From JAGREO01 sp020446285 (GTDB taxonomy: Bacteria; Pseudomonadota; Alphaproteobacteria; Geminicoccales; Geminicoccaceae), in the NCBI GenBank assembly GCA_041398005.1, contig JAWKVP010000003.1, forward strand, positions 248,001 through 312,000: a DNA stretch of 64,000 bases, written 5' to 3'. The notes beneath the pieces were generated by a model. The model was not told where the DNA came from. It saw nothing but the letters and a program-made list of their open reading frames with translations, and made no database searches. This document shows, piece by piece, positions 18,464 to 28,644 of the stretch. The position numbers and the translations under genes were made by a program. The stretch's first letter is position 1, and the number at the start of each line of letters is the position of its first letter.

Positions 18464-19993
18464 TCAGGTCTGCAACCGCCGCTTGAGTTGTTCAACATCT
18501 TCCAGAAGCACGCGATCCTCCTGACAGAGACGGTCGATCTGACGGATGGCGTGCATCACCGTGGTATGATCGCGATTGCCGAACTTCTTGCCGATTTCCG
18601 GCAGGGAACGCGGCGTCAGCTGTTTGGCGAGATACATCGCCACCTGACGCGGACGAGCGACGGCGCGTGCCCGGCGGCTCGAACTCATGTCGGCCATGCG
18701 GATACCGTAATGCTCGACTACGGCCCGCTGGATCTCCTCGATGGTGACCCGCCTGTCATGCGCGCGCAGAAGGTCGCCAAGCACATCCTGTGCCATCTCG
18801 ATGGAAACTGTGCGACCGACAAGACTTGCCTTGTGAACGACACGATTCAGTGCACCCTCGAGCTCGCGGACATTCGAGGTGATCCGGTTTGCGAGGAAAT
18901 CGAGCACGTCCTTGCGAACATCCGCGCCAAGCTGCTCGGCCTTCGCTTCGAGAATACCGAGTCGAAGCTCGAAGGTGGTCGGATGGATATCGGCGACAAG
19001 GCCCCAGTTGAGACGCGAGCGGATGCGCTCCTCGAGACCGGAAAGGTCCGACGGACTGCGATCGGCCGAGATGACGATGGAGCGCCCGCGCTCCACCAAC
19101 GCGTTGAAGGTGTGGAAGAACTCCTCCTGGGTGCTGTCCTTGCCGGAAATGAACTGGACATCGTCGACCATCAGCAGGTCGACCGACCGGAACATCTCCT
19201 TGAAACCCATCGTGTCCTTGGATTTGAGCGCCCGCACGAACTGGTACATGAACTTTTCCGCCGACAGATAGACGATCCGTCGCGACGGGTCGATCTGCCT
19301 GGCGCGCCAGCCGATGGCATGCATGAGATGGGTCTTGCCGAGCCCGACACCGCCATAGAGGAACAGCGGATTGAACGGCGGTTTCTGCGATTCGGCCATG
19401 CGCTCGGCGGCGGCCACGGCGAACTCGTTCGGCTTGCCGACAACGAACGCCTCGAACGTGAAACGCGGATCGAGACTGGCGGTGAACTCATCGAGATCCG
19501 GGGGCACCTCGACTGCGGACGGGACTCGATAGCCCGAAGGAACACTCTCGGACGGGAAGCCGGCACCATCGTCACCGTCCGCCTGATCAGACACGCCGGA
19601 AACGCCACGTCGACCCGCACGGGAGCCGGAACCGTCACCGGCGGAATCGTCACCGCGGTGCCCCTTGTCCCGCGCATCCTCCGCGCCCATGTCACGGCCG
19701 CTGTCACCACGACGGACAACGGGGCTTCCCGCCGGTCTTACGGAAAGAGCGATGGAGCGAATGCCGGGATTGATACCGTTCCAGAGCGAACGAATGCGGT
19801 CGGCATAGTTGGAAACCACCCAGTCGCGCATGAATTGCGTGGGAACACCGATGACGGCCCGATCCGCCTCGATCTCGACCAGTTCAAGCGGCCTGAGCCA
19901 GGTGTTGTAGGCGGTCTCGCCGATTTCGGACTGCAACAGTTCGCGGACCCGATGCCATTGCTGGTCTATATCGTTCGATCGTGGACCGACCAT
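18464..19993 (-). CDS. dnaA: Chromosomal replication initiator DnaA
   Basis: This protein of about 509 residues has DnaA domain I (QQWHRVRELLQSEIGETAYN) and AAA+ domain III with Walker A YGGVGLGKTHLMHAIG and Walker B DLLMVDDVQFI. Domain IV carries the DnaA signature NRDHTTVMHAI. The start at MVGPRSNDIDQQW is preferred to an ATG 22 codons upstream because homology begins there. Domain II is unusual: about 80 residues rich in Gly, Asp, Arg and Ser join domains I and III. rpsT lies upstream on the same strand and dnaN downstream. Confidence 0.96.
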   Translation of the reverse strand: MVGPRSNDIDQQWHRVRELLQSEIGETAYNTWLRPLELVEIEADRAVIGVPTQFMRDWVVSNYADRIRSLWNGINPGIRSIALSVRPAGSPVVRRGDSGRDMGAEDARDKGHRGDDSAGDGSGSRAGRRGVSGVSDQADGDDGAGFPSESVPSGYRVPSAVEVPPDLDEFTASLDPRFTFEAFVVGKPNEFAVAAAERMAESQKPPFNPLFLYGGVGLGKTHLMHAIGWRARQIDPSRRIVYLSAEKFMYQFVRALKSKDTMGFKEMFRSVDLLMVDDVQFISGKDSTQEEFFHTFNALVERGRSIVISADRSPSDLSGLEERIRSRLNWGLVADIHPTTFELRLGILEAKAEQLGADVRKDVLDFLANRITSNVRELEGALNRVVHKASLVGRTVSIEMAQDVLGDLLRAHDRRVTIEEIQRAVVEHYGIRMADMSSSRRARAVARPRQVAMYLAKQLTPRSLPEIGKKFGNRDHTTVMHAIRQIDRLCQEDRVLLEDVEQLKRRLQT

Positions 19994-20470
19994 CCGCGCC
20001 TCAGATGCCACTTTCAACCCGCTCCGCAACAAATGGTTCCAAACGGCCCCTGCCCGCATCCGGACAAATCCGCACGGAAACAGCCTCTTCCTGGTTCATC
20101 CCGCAGAATCGCCCGGACGACCACCTCTGGCCTCGCGCTACGGTTTTACCATGAAAACCGTAACAGTTGCATTGATCAATCTCGGGGATCTTTGAAGCCG
20201 ATTGAAGATATTCTTAGTAAATCCGCCCGAACCCACCGATTTTTCTTTACAACCGAAAGTCAACGCAAGTCCCGAACCGAAACTGATGCGTTCCGAAGTT
20301 CATTCAGGAAGGTTAAGGCGACACCGCCCGCATGACAAGAGGATCGAAAAGAGAACGCGCATTATCGCGCATCGGTTGAAAAAAAGATTGTGAGTGTTCA
20401 TAAACAATCGCGCCGCGGATCAATCCCGCGGCGGCGACGAATACGGTCAAAACAAGGTAAGAAGAGTCGT
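19994..20470. other. Intergenic region between rpsT and dnaA
   Basis: These 477 bases hold no convincing gene. A 9-bp inverted repeat (20139-20147 with 20154-20162, arm TACGGTTTT, 6-base loop) lies about 150 bases upstream of the dnaA start and could be an operator or hairpin in the dnaA leader. The stretch 20160-20270 is AT-richer than the surroundings. No sequence matching the DnaA-box consensus TTATCCACA was found, so it is not called as oriC. Confidence 0.45.
20407..20433 (-). terminator. Possible terminator after rpsT
   Basis: An 8-bp GC-only stem (20411-20418 with 20426-20433, arm CGCCGCGG) is followed on the minus strand by CGATTGTTT. The T run is short, so this is a weak call. Confidence 0.45.
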
Positions 20471-20746
20471 TCAGTTCGCCGGAGCGATCAGCGCACTGAC
20501 GCGCTTCGACAGGCGCGAAACACGCCGGGACGCCGTGTTCCTGTGCAGCACACCCTTGGTGACGCCACGCATGATCTCCGGTTCCGCGGCACGGAAGGCG
20601 GTCATCGCTGCATCCCTGTCGCCGCTGGCGATTGCATCCTCGACCTTGCGCATGTAGGTCCGGATCCGGTTCATGCGACTGCGGTTGACCTGCGTCCGCT
20701 TTTCCGTCTGGCGAATACGCTTCTTTGCTGATTGATGGTGAGCCAC
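20471..20746 (-). CDS. rpsT: 30S ribosomal protein S20
   Basis: This 91-residue basic helical protein matches S20 throughout: it begins MAHHQSAKKRIRQTEKR and contains NRSRMNRIRTYMRKVEDAI and the C-terminal segment VLHRNTASRRVSRLSKRV. S20 binds the 5' domain of 16S rRNA. A good promoter lies upstream at 20776-20804. The position just before dnaA is a common alphaproteobacterial arrangement. Confidence 0.96.
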   Translation of the reverse strand: MAHHQSAKKRIRQTEKRTQVNRSRMNRIRTYMRKVEDAIASGDRDAAMTAFRAAEPEIMRGVTKGVLHRNTASRRVSRLSKRVSALIAPAN

Positions 20747-20775
20747 GTCGTTCCTCTACGTTTCGAAGGCCCGCT

Positions 20776-20804
20776 CCTATAGCGCCGAAGTCGGGACCCG
20801 TCAA
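20776..20804 (-). promoter_or_regulatory. Sigma-70-type promoter for rpsT
   Basis: On the minus strand TTGACG (20799-20804) and TATAGG (20776-20781) are separated by exactly 17 bases, about 30 bases upstream of the rpsT start codon. Confidence 0.7.
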
Positions 20805-20862
20805 TCTCCCGGCCGGTACGCGAGAGCGCCACAGGCACCCCGTGACCAGCCGTCGCGCCGTG

Positions 20863-21636
20863 TCAGCGGTGGCTGAAGCGGGCGCTCCTCTTCTCGGTGA
20901 AGGCGGTCATGCCCTCGGCGCGGTCGTCGGTCGCGAAGGTCGCATAAAAAGCACGCCGCTCGAAGCGAAGCCCCTCGGCGAGCGAGGTCTCGTAAGCGAC
21001 ATTCACCGCTTCCTTGGCCATTGCGACGATGGGCTGCGATTTCTGTGCGATCTCGTTGCCGATCCTGAGAGCCTCGTCGATCAGGTTCTCGAGCGGTACG
21101 ACCCGCGACACGAGATTGGCGCGCTCGGCATCCTCGGCATTCATCATGCGTCCGGTGAGAATCATCTCCATGGCCTTGCTCTTGCCAATCTCGCGGATCA
21201 GGCGCTGCGAGCCGCCGGCGCCGGGGATCGTGCCGAGATTGATCTCCGGCTGTCCGAAGCGGGCGTTCTCCGCAGCGATGACGATGTCGCACATCATCGC
21301 CAGTTCACAGCCGCCGCCGAGCGCATAACCGGCGACCGCCGCGATGATAGGCTTGCTGTGCCGGGTGACGTTCTGCCAGTGGGCGACATAGTCCGTGTTG
21401 TAGGCGGCTGAGAAATCGAGGTCAGCCATCTCCTTGATGTCGGCACCGGCGGCGAATGCCTTTTCCGAACCCGTCAGCACGACGGCCGCAATCTCCTCAT
21501 CGGCGTCGATCGCCGAGAGCGCCCGTTCGAGCTCCTGGAAAACGAGCGCGTTCAGCGCGTTCAGCGCTTTCGGCCGGTTGATGGTAATCAGCGCGACCGC
21601 GTCACGATTCTCGACGAGAATGGTCTCGTAGGCCAT
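20863..21636 (-). CDS. Enoyl-CoA hydratase
   Basis: This 257-residue crotonase-fold enzyme hydrates 2-trans-enoyl-CoA. The oxyanion-hole segments are AFAAGADIKEMA and AAVAGYALGGGCELAMMCD. The two catalytic glutamates lie in GGGCELAMMCD and FGQPEINLGTIPGAGG, as in mitochondrial-type short-chain hydratases. The start MAYETILVE is the family start; the frame upstream is not homologous. It sits between rpsT and mutM on the same strand, a gene order seen in other alphaproteobacteria. Confidence 0.93.
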   Translation of the reverse strand: MAYETILVENRDAVALITINRPKALNALNALVFQELERALSAIDADEEIAAVVLTGSEKAFAAGADIKEMADLDFSAAYNTDYVAHWQNVTRHSKPIIAAVAGYALGGGCELAMMCDIVIAAENARFGQPEINLGTIPGAGGSQRLIREIGKSKAMEMILTGRMMNAEDAERANLVSRVVPLENLIDEALRIGNEIAQKSQPIVAMAKEAVNVAYETSLAEGLRFERRAFYATFATDDRAEGMTAFTEKRSARFSHR

Positions 21637-21815
21637 TGAATACCCCCTAGAACCATCGGTCCCGCGAATGGCCGACCGGGCCCTCCGCAGCTCCGGCGAG
21701 GTTCTGTTCCCGGTGTGCAGTGCAAAACGAGCGGGGTTAAACACCATGCCGGCGGTTTGCGTCCAGCCCTTATTGTCGCTTCCGCGAACAGGATGCGGCC
21801 GCCGTGCAGGCGACT

Positions 21816-22631
21816 TCATCGCTGGCAGCGGCGGCAGAAGAAGGTGGCGCGACCGCCCTGAACCGACCTGCTGACCGGCTCTCCGCAGGTCGCGCAGGGC
21901 TTGCCCTCCCGGCCATACACACGGAAGAAGGACTGGAAATTGCCGAGCTGACCATCGGCGGCGACATAGTCCCGCAATGAGGAACCGCCGGCCCCGATGG
22001 CCTCTTCCAGTACCTCATGGATGGAAAGTGCCAGCCTTCGCGCCCGTACCGGCCCGATGCTCGCCGCCTTGCGAACGGGCGAGATACCGGCGCGGAACAG
22101 GCTCTCGCTCGCATAGATGTTGCCGACACCCACCACCAGCCGCTGGTCCATGATCGCCGTCTTGACGGCCTGCAGGCGGTTCTTCAGGCAGGATTGCAGT
22201 GCCGCACCATCGAACGCGGGATCCAGCGGTTCAAACCCGAGATGCGCGATCCAGCGATGCGCGCGCCATTCAGCGGTGGGCACGAGATCGAGCATGCCGA
22301 AACGCCGGGGATCGACATAGCGCAGTACCGAGCCGTCATCGAAGCGGAAGGTCAGGTGCTCGTGCATGCCGCGCGACTCGCCGTCGAACAGGAAGCGCCC
22401 GGACATGCCGAGATGCATGAGCGCCGTGAGCCCCTCGGAAAGATGCATGACGATGTATTTCGCACGTCGTTCGAACGCGTCGATACGTCGCCCCTCCAGC
22501 CGTTCCGGCAAGAGCGGCGGCAGCGGAAACCGAAGGTCGGCGCGCCACTGCCCCACTCCGTCAATACGGCGTCCGCAGAGGCGGGCACGCATGGCCCGCA
22601 TCGTCGTTTCCACTTCCGGCAGTTCCGGCAT
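21816..22631 (-). CDS. mutM: Formamidopyrimidine-DNA glycosylase
   Basis: This 271-residue bifunctional glycosylase/AP-lyase excises 8-oxoguanine and Fapy lesions. It starts MPELPEVETTMR with the catalytic Pro after Met and the Glu of PELPEVE. It has the helix-two-turn-helix segment VGVGNIYASESLFRAGISP and the C-terminal zinc finger CATCGEPV...FFCRRCQR. The length is normal. It is divergent from ubiE across about 100 bases, the classic mutM/ubiE head-to-head pair. Confidence 0.96.
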   Translation of the reverse strand: MPELPEVETTMRAMRARLCGRRIDGVGQWRADLRFPLPPLLPERLEGRRIDAFERRAKYIVMHLSEGLTALMHLGMSGRFLFDGESRGMHEHLTFRFDDGSVLRYVDPRRFGMLDLVPTAEWRAHRWIAHLGFEPLDPAFDGAALQSCLKNRLQAVKTAIMDQRLVVGVGNIYASESLFRAGISPVRKAASIGPVRARRLALSIHEVLEEAIGAGGSSLRDYVAADGQLGNFQSFFRVYGREGKPCATCGEPVSRSVQGGRATFFCRRCQR

Positions 22632-22729
22632 GGCCCCCTCGCATCCCTTCCGAAAAGACGTCGCCTTGCTGGCAGCGTCCGGCTGACTTAGAAGAACCGG
22701 GCATTGTCGGGCAAGCTGGAGTCGGGTTC

Positions 22730-23551
22730 ATGAGCGCAGGAGATTCCGTCAACGGGACCGCCGGGGATGCCGTCCGGCACCAGGATGCACGAGGCGAGGA
22801 AGCGGTCGCTCACCTGGCATCCTCCTTCGGCTTTGAGGAGGTCGAGCCGACAACGAAATCAGGCAAGGTGCGCGCCGTGTTCGACAGCGTCGCCGGCCGT
22901 TACGACATCATGAACGATGTCATGAGCATGGGCGTCCACCGCTTGTGGAAGGAGGCCATGCTCGACTGGCTGGCTCCGCGCGCCGGACGCCACTATCTGG
23001 ACCTTGCCGGCGGCACCGGCGATATCGCCCAGCGCCTGTTCGACCGGATCGACGGCAAGGCGCGCATCACGCTTGTCGACATCAATGTGTCCATGCTCGG
23101 GGCAGGACGCGACCGCGCCCTCGACAATGGCTGGTATGCGGGTATCGACTGGATCGCGGGTGACGCGCAGTCACTGCCGCTGGCGGACCGCAGCATCGAC
23201 GCCTGCACCATGGCCTTCGGTATCCGCAATGTCACCCGCATCGACCGGGCACTCTCCGAGATACGGCGGGTGCTGCGACCCGGCGGACGCTTCGTCTGCC
23301 TCGAATTCTCTAGGCTGCGGCTCGCCGCACTCGAAGGTCTGTACGATCGCTACAGCCTCGACGTGCTGCCGATCATGGGCCGGCTCATCGCCGGCGATGC
23401 CGAGAGCTATCGCTATCTGGCGGAGAGCATCCGCCGCTTCCCCGATCAGGAGACGTTCGCGGGCCTGTTCCGTGAAGCCGGCTTCGAGCGGGTATCCTTT
23501 CGCAATCTCTCCGGCGGTATCGCGGCACTGCATTCGGGCTGGCGCCTTTGA
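22730..23551 (+). CDS. ubiE: Ubiquinone biosynthesis C-methyltransferase UbiE
   Basis: This 273-residue SAM-dependent methyltransferase acts on the demethoxyubiquinol intermediate. Motifs are FDSVAGRYDIMNDVMSMGVH, the SAM-binding YLDLAGGTGDIAQRL, and MAFGIRNVTRIDRALSEIRR with LRPGGRFVCLEFS. The N-terminus carries about 40 extra hydrophilic residues before homology begins, and a later start cannot be excluded. It leads the ubiE-ubiB pair. Confidence 0.95.
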   Translation: MSAGDSVNGTAGDAVRHQDARGEEAVAHLASSFGFEEVEPTTKSGKVRAVFDSVAGRYDIMNDVMSMGVHRLWKEAMLDWLAPRAGRHYLDLAGGTGDIAQRLFDRIDGKARITLVDINVSMLGAGRDRALDNGWYAGIDWIAGDAQSLPLADRSIDACTMAFGIRNVTRIDRALSEIRRVLRPGGRFVCLEFSRLRLAALEGLYDRYSLDVLPIMGRLIAGDAESYRYLAESIRRFPDQETFAGLFREAGFERVSFRNLSGGIAALHSGWRL

Positions 23552-23605
23552 AACGGAGGCCCGGCCGTCTGCCCGAGACACCCCCTGCCCATCCCGGTTC
23601 GACAC

Positions 23606-25105
23606 ATGCTCCGCGGCATCCGTAATTCCATCAGGCTCATGCAGCTCGCCCGCAGCCTGTTCCGGCATGACGCGCTGTTTCCGCTCGAACAGATCCCGGC
23701 GGCGGCACCACTCCTTCGCATCGCCCGTCCATTCACGAGCCGCAAGGCCAAGGGGCGCCCCGGCGAGCGGCTGGCGCGCGCGCTTCAGGAACTCGGCCCC
23801 TGCTTCATCAAGTTCGGCCAGAGCCTCGCCACGCGCGGGGACCTGATCGGCGATCCCATCGCCCGCGACCTCGCGCAACTGCAGGACCGCCTGCCTTCGT
23901 TCTCCTCCGCTCTCGCGCGCGAGATCATCGAAACCGAGCTGCAGGCGCCGATGAACGAACTGTTCGTGCAGTTCGACGAAACGCCCGTCGCCGCGGCCTC
24001 CATCGCCCAGGTGCATTTCGCCCGTACCACCGACGGTCGCGATGTCGCCGTCAAGGTGCTTCGCCCGGACATAGAAAAGGCAATCGGGCGCGACCTCGAC
24101 CTTCTCCTGTGGCTGGCGGGGATAGTCGAGCGGCTGCAGAGCCAGTACCGGCGCTATCGCATCGTCGATACGGTGGAGATCTTCGCCACCTCGACGCGGC
24201 GAGAGATGGATCTTCGTCTCGAGGCCGCCGCCGCCGCCGAACTGCGGGAAAACTGTGCCGACGACAGGGGCTTTCGGGTTCCCGATGTCGACTGGCAGCG
24301 AACGGCGCGGCGGGTAGCCACCTTCGAGCGCGTGGAAGGAGTCAAGGTCGACGACCGGAGGGGACTGGCGGCCGCGGGACACAGCGGCGAAACCATCCTT
24401 GCGCACGCTTCGGCAGTCTTCTTCAATCAGGTCTTTCGCGACGGCTTCTTCCATGGCGACATGCATCCGGGCAACATGCTGATTGCCGCAAACGGCGATA
24501 TCGTGGCACTCGACTTCGGCATCATGGGAAGGCTCGATCTCGCCACGAGACGCCATCTCGCGGCGATTCTCGTGGGCTTTCTCAGACGGGACTATGCCAG
24601 CGTCGCCGATGTCTTCTTCGATGCGGGCTTCCTTCCCGACACGGTGGACCGCCTTTCCTTCACCCAGGCCTGCCGCGCCATCGGCGAACCCATCCTCGAC
24701 AAGCCGTTGAGCCAGATTTCCTTCGGCCGGGTGCTCGGGCAGATCCTTGCCGTCGCCGAACAGTTCGAGATGCGCAGCCAGCCACAATTGCTGCTGCTGC
24801 AGAAGACGATGGTGGTGGCCGAGGGAGTCGGGCGTCTGCTGAGCCCCGACGTCAACATGTGGGAAATGGCGCAGCCGCTGGTGGAAGCATGGATCGGCCG
24901 ACATCTCGGACCACGAGCCCAGGTTGAATCCGCCATCGGGGACACGATGCGGATTGCCGGACGGCTCCCGCAACTCGTCCAGCGGATGGATACGGCGCTG
25001 GAGCTGTTCAACGAGCGCAGGGAAGCAAGGCGCGACAGGCGACAAGCATTCGGATGGCTCGTGGCCGGCGCGATCGGCATCGTCATCGGCCTGCTCATCC
25101 ACTGA
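23606..25105 (+). CDS. ubiB: Ubiquinone biosynthesis protein UbiB (atypical ABC1 kinase)
   Basis: This 499-residue protein of the ABC1/ADCK atypical-kinase family is needed for ubiquinone synthesis. It has the family KxGQ motif (CFIKFGQSLATRGDLI), the Ala-rich nucleotide loop VAAASIAQVHFA, the catalytic FHGDMHPGNML and the metal-binding DFGIMGRLD. Two closely spaced hydrophobic segments at the C-terminus (WLVAGAIGIVIGLLI) anchor it to the membrane. It follows ubiE by 54 bases. Confidence 0.95.
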   Translation: MLRGIRNSIRLMQLARSLFRHDALFPLEQIPAAAPLLRIARPFTSRKAKGRPGERLARALQELGPCFIKFGQSLATRGDLIGDPIARDLAQLQDRLPSFSSALAREIIETELQAPMNELFVQFDETPVAAASIAQVHFARTTDGRDVAVKVLRPDIEKAIGRDLDLLLWLAGIVERLQSQYRRYRIVDTVEIFATSTRREMDLRLEAAAAAELRENCADDRGFRVPDVDWQRTARRVATFERVEGVKVDDRRGLAAAGHSGETILAHASAVFFNQVFRDGFFHGDMHPGNMLIAANGDIVALDFGIMGRLDLATRRHLAAILVGFLRRDYASVADVFFDAGFLPDTVDRLSFTQACRAIGEPILDKPLSQISFGRVLGQILAVAEQFEMRSQPQLLLLQKTMVVAEGVGRLLSPDVNMWEMAQPLVEAWIGRHLGPRAQVESAIGDTMRIAGRLPQLVQRMDTALELFNERREARRDRRQAFGWLVAGAIGIVIGLLIH

Positions 25106-25223
25106 CACCGCAACCGTACCGGTCGCACGCACCCTTTGTGCAATCATGCTTCGCGGTCGTAATTGTCGCACCCGGCCGACCGCGCTATCCTCCGGCACCG
25201 GACACCATGAAAAGAACAACGGG

Positions 25224-26452
<1,229 letters not shown>

Positions 26453-26456
<4 letters not shown>

Positions 26457-26920
26457 CGCGGCCGGTCGAGATTGCCGTGGAGCGGCTTGCTCATGCAACC
26501 GGCCTGCCGCTGCCGCAAAGGGCAACGGCAGGCGCGGCCGGGATCGATCTTCTGGCCGCCATCGGGGAAGACGAGGAACTCAAAATCGGCCGTTTCTGCC
26601 GGGTGCTCGTACCGACCGGCCTTCGGATAGCCCTGCCGGAAGGATACGAGGCACAAGTCAGACCGCGGTCGGGACTGGCCGCACGAAACGGTATTACCGT
26701 ACTGAATAGCCCCGGAACGGTCGACAGCGACTACCGAGGCGAGATAAAGGTGATCTTGATCAATCTGGGAGACCTCCCCTTTACCGTGAAGCGGGGCATG
26801 CGCGTCGCCCAGATGATCGTCGCACCGGTCATATCCGTCGCATGGAAAGAACGGAAGGTCGGAGCACATGAAAGCGAGCGCGGCGACGGTGGGTTCGGCT
26901 CCACCGGAACTGATCCGTGA
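26453..26920 (+). CDS. dut: dUTP diphosphatase
   Basis: This 155-residue trimeric dUTPase hydrolyses dUTP to dUMP. The five motifs are visible: AGAAGIDLLAA, RPRSGLAARNGI, LNSPGTVDSDYRGEI, the segment GMRVAQMIVAP, and the C-terminal GDGGFGSTG. The GTG start overlapping the coaBC stop gives the normal length. The coaBC-dut order is conserved widely in bacteria. Confidence 0.95.
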
Positions 26921-26962
26921 ATCGCTCGATACAACCCTGAAATAAAAAGGGGAGCTAGCAGA

Positions 26963-27415
26963 ATGTTGAGGCCGAGCAAGAAGCTTGCATTGGCGCTTGA
27001 AGCCGTTGTCGACATCGCCTTTCAGGCGACACTCGAACCGGTTCAAAGCCAGGACATCGCAAGGCGGATGGATCTTCCGAGACGTTATCTCGAGCAGGTC
27101 ATGCAGCAACTGGTCCGTGCCGGGATCCTCAAGGGTGTGAGGGGACCGCGTGGCGGTTATCGGCTTGCCCGGGAACGCCGGCGCATCAGCATTGCCGACA
27201 TCGTTGCAGTCGTGGAGAGGTTCGACGAAGAGGAAAACGGCTCGGCCGCATCGACATCACAACTCGGACAGCAGGTCATGGCGCCTTTCTGGACATCGCT
27301 CGAGGAGGAGTTCATGACCAAGCTTTCATCCATCACCATCGAGGATCTCTGCCGCAGGGCCGAACGTCTCGATGTTCGCAACGAGCGGGCCCGGGACATG
27401 GATTACAGCATATAG
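26963..27415 (+). CDS. Rrf2 family transcriptional regulator
   Basis: This 150-residue winged-helix regulator has the Rrf2 helix set: KLALALEAVVDIAFQA, SQDIARRMDLPRRYLEQVMQ and ILKGVRGPRGGYRLARERR. The iron-sulphur Cys triad of IscR, NsrR and RirA is absent; the only Cys is near residue 133 (EDLCRRAE). It may sense something else or act constitutively. AGGGGAG before the ATG is a strong ribosome-binding site. Target genes are unknown. Confidence 0.88.
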   Translation: MLRPSKKLALALEAVVDIAFQATLEPVQSQDIARRMDLPRRYLEQVMQQLVRAGILKGVRGPRGGYRLARERRRISIADIVAVVERFDEEENGSAASTSQLGQQVMAPFWTSLEEEFMTKLSSITIEDLCRRAERLDVRNERARDMDYSI

Positions 27416-27593
27416 GCCATGCCACACGCGGAACGGCCAGCCCGGCCGTATCGGTGTGTCCCCATGCCGACGCCGCGGGAAAAAGTCCCCTGCATTTTCG
27501 CATGGGTGGCAAGGCAAACAAGAACGTGCCTGTCGGAGCGGTTGACCGTATATTCACGCATACCATCACCCGCAGAACACGGAAAAATCGACC

Positions 27594-28547
27594 ATGGTAT
27601 CGGCCCGGGATTCTTCTCAAGGTTCGACGCTGCTGCATGGCATCGGCTTTGCGCTCGTGGCTTATGGCGCGTTTTCCACCGCGGATGCCATCATCAAACT
27701 TTCGAGTTCACGCTTTTCCGTAGCGCAGGTCGCCTTGCTCATGGCCGCCTTCGCCCTGCCGCCGGTCCTTGCCCTGACGCGCGGACAGGGAGGGTTGCGC
27801 GCGCTCCTGCCGGTCCATGTCCGTCTCGTTGCCGCACGAGGTGTCCTGACCGCCATCGGCTGTCATCTGGCGTGGAACGCCTTTTCGATTATGCCGATGA
27901 CCCAGGCCTATGCCATCCTTTTCGCCTCTCCCATGATCATCACCGCCTGTTCGGCATTGCTGCTCGGCGAGGATGTCGGTTGGCGGCGCTGGTCGGCGAC
28001 GATCGCGGGATTCGTTGGCGTGATCATCATGCTCGATCCGAGTTTTTCCTCTCTCGGCAAGGGGCATCTGCTCGCGGCTCTGGCCGCCTTTTGCGGCTCG
28101 GCCTCGTTCCTGATCCTGCGCAAGCTTGGCGGCCGTGAGAAGAGTGCGTCGATCCTCGCATCCCTGCTGCTTGCCGTCGGGCTGTCCTCCGCACCGATCG
28201 CCATCAGTGATTGGGTCGTGCCGACCTGGGGTGAACTTTCGATGATCGCCCTTGCCGGGCTTCTCTTCGGTTCCGGTCAGGCGGGGCTCGTGTTCGCGAC
28301 ACGGGAAACGCCGGCGGCGCTCATCGCCCCCTTTCAGTATACCCAGATGATCTGGGCCATGGTCTTCGGCATCATGATTTTCGGCAACATGCCCACGACG
28401 AACCTGTTCATCGGTCTCGCGATCGTAGTGGCCAGCGGCCTCTTCATCGTCTGGCGCGAGACCGTCCGCGCCCGCCCGATCACCATCGCCGGCGGCCGTG
28501 GCGAAGTGACGGCGAGAGCCGCACGCATCAGTGAAGCCGAAGGCTGA
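27594..28547 (+). CDS. EamA/DMT superfamily transporter
   Basis: This 317-residue integral membrane protein has ten predicted helices arranged as two EamA repeats, for example IGFALVAYGAFSTADAIIKL and FGSGQAGLVFATRETPAALI. DMT transporters export metabolites such as amino acids or act as permeases; the substrate cannot be told here. The C-terminal 15 codons form the first unit of a tandem duplication (28503-28602) that continues past the stop codon. Confidence 0.88.
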   Translation: MVSARDSSQGSTLLHGIGFALVAYGAFSTADAIIKLSSSRFSVAQVALLMAAFALPPVLALTRGQGGLRALLPVHVRLVAARGVLTAIGCHLAWNAFSIMPMTQAYAILFASPMIITACSALLLGEDVGWRRWSATIAGFVGVIIMLDPSFSSLGKGHLLAALAAFCGSASFLILRKLGGREKSASILASLLLAVGLSSAPIAISDWVVPTWGELSMIALAGLLFGSGQAGLVFATRETPAALIAPFQYTQMIWAMVFGIMIFGNMPTTNLFIGLAIVVASGLFIVWRETVRARPITIAGGRGEVTARAARISEAEG

Positions 28548-28602
28548 GTGTGGAGGAAGTGACGGCGAGAGCCGCACGCATCAGCGAAGCCGAAGGCTGA
28601 GT
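28503..28602. repeat. Tandem duplication over the end of the EamA gene
   Basis: Two 47-base units (28503-28549 and 28556-28602) differ by a single base and have a 53-base period. The first encodes the last residues of the transporter and its stop codon; the second is a non-coding copy just downstream. Confidence 0.9.
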
Positions 28603-28644
28603 ACGGAAGACGTGACGGGCGGCCGGCTACCGCCCCGCTTTCCC

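Noticed and set aside
19994..20470. oriC next to dnaA
   Set aside because: No DnaA boxes or AT-rich 13-mers were recognised; gene order alone is not enough.
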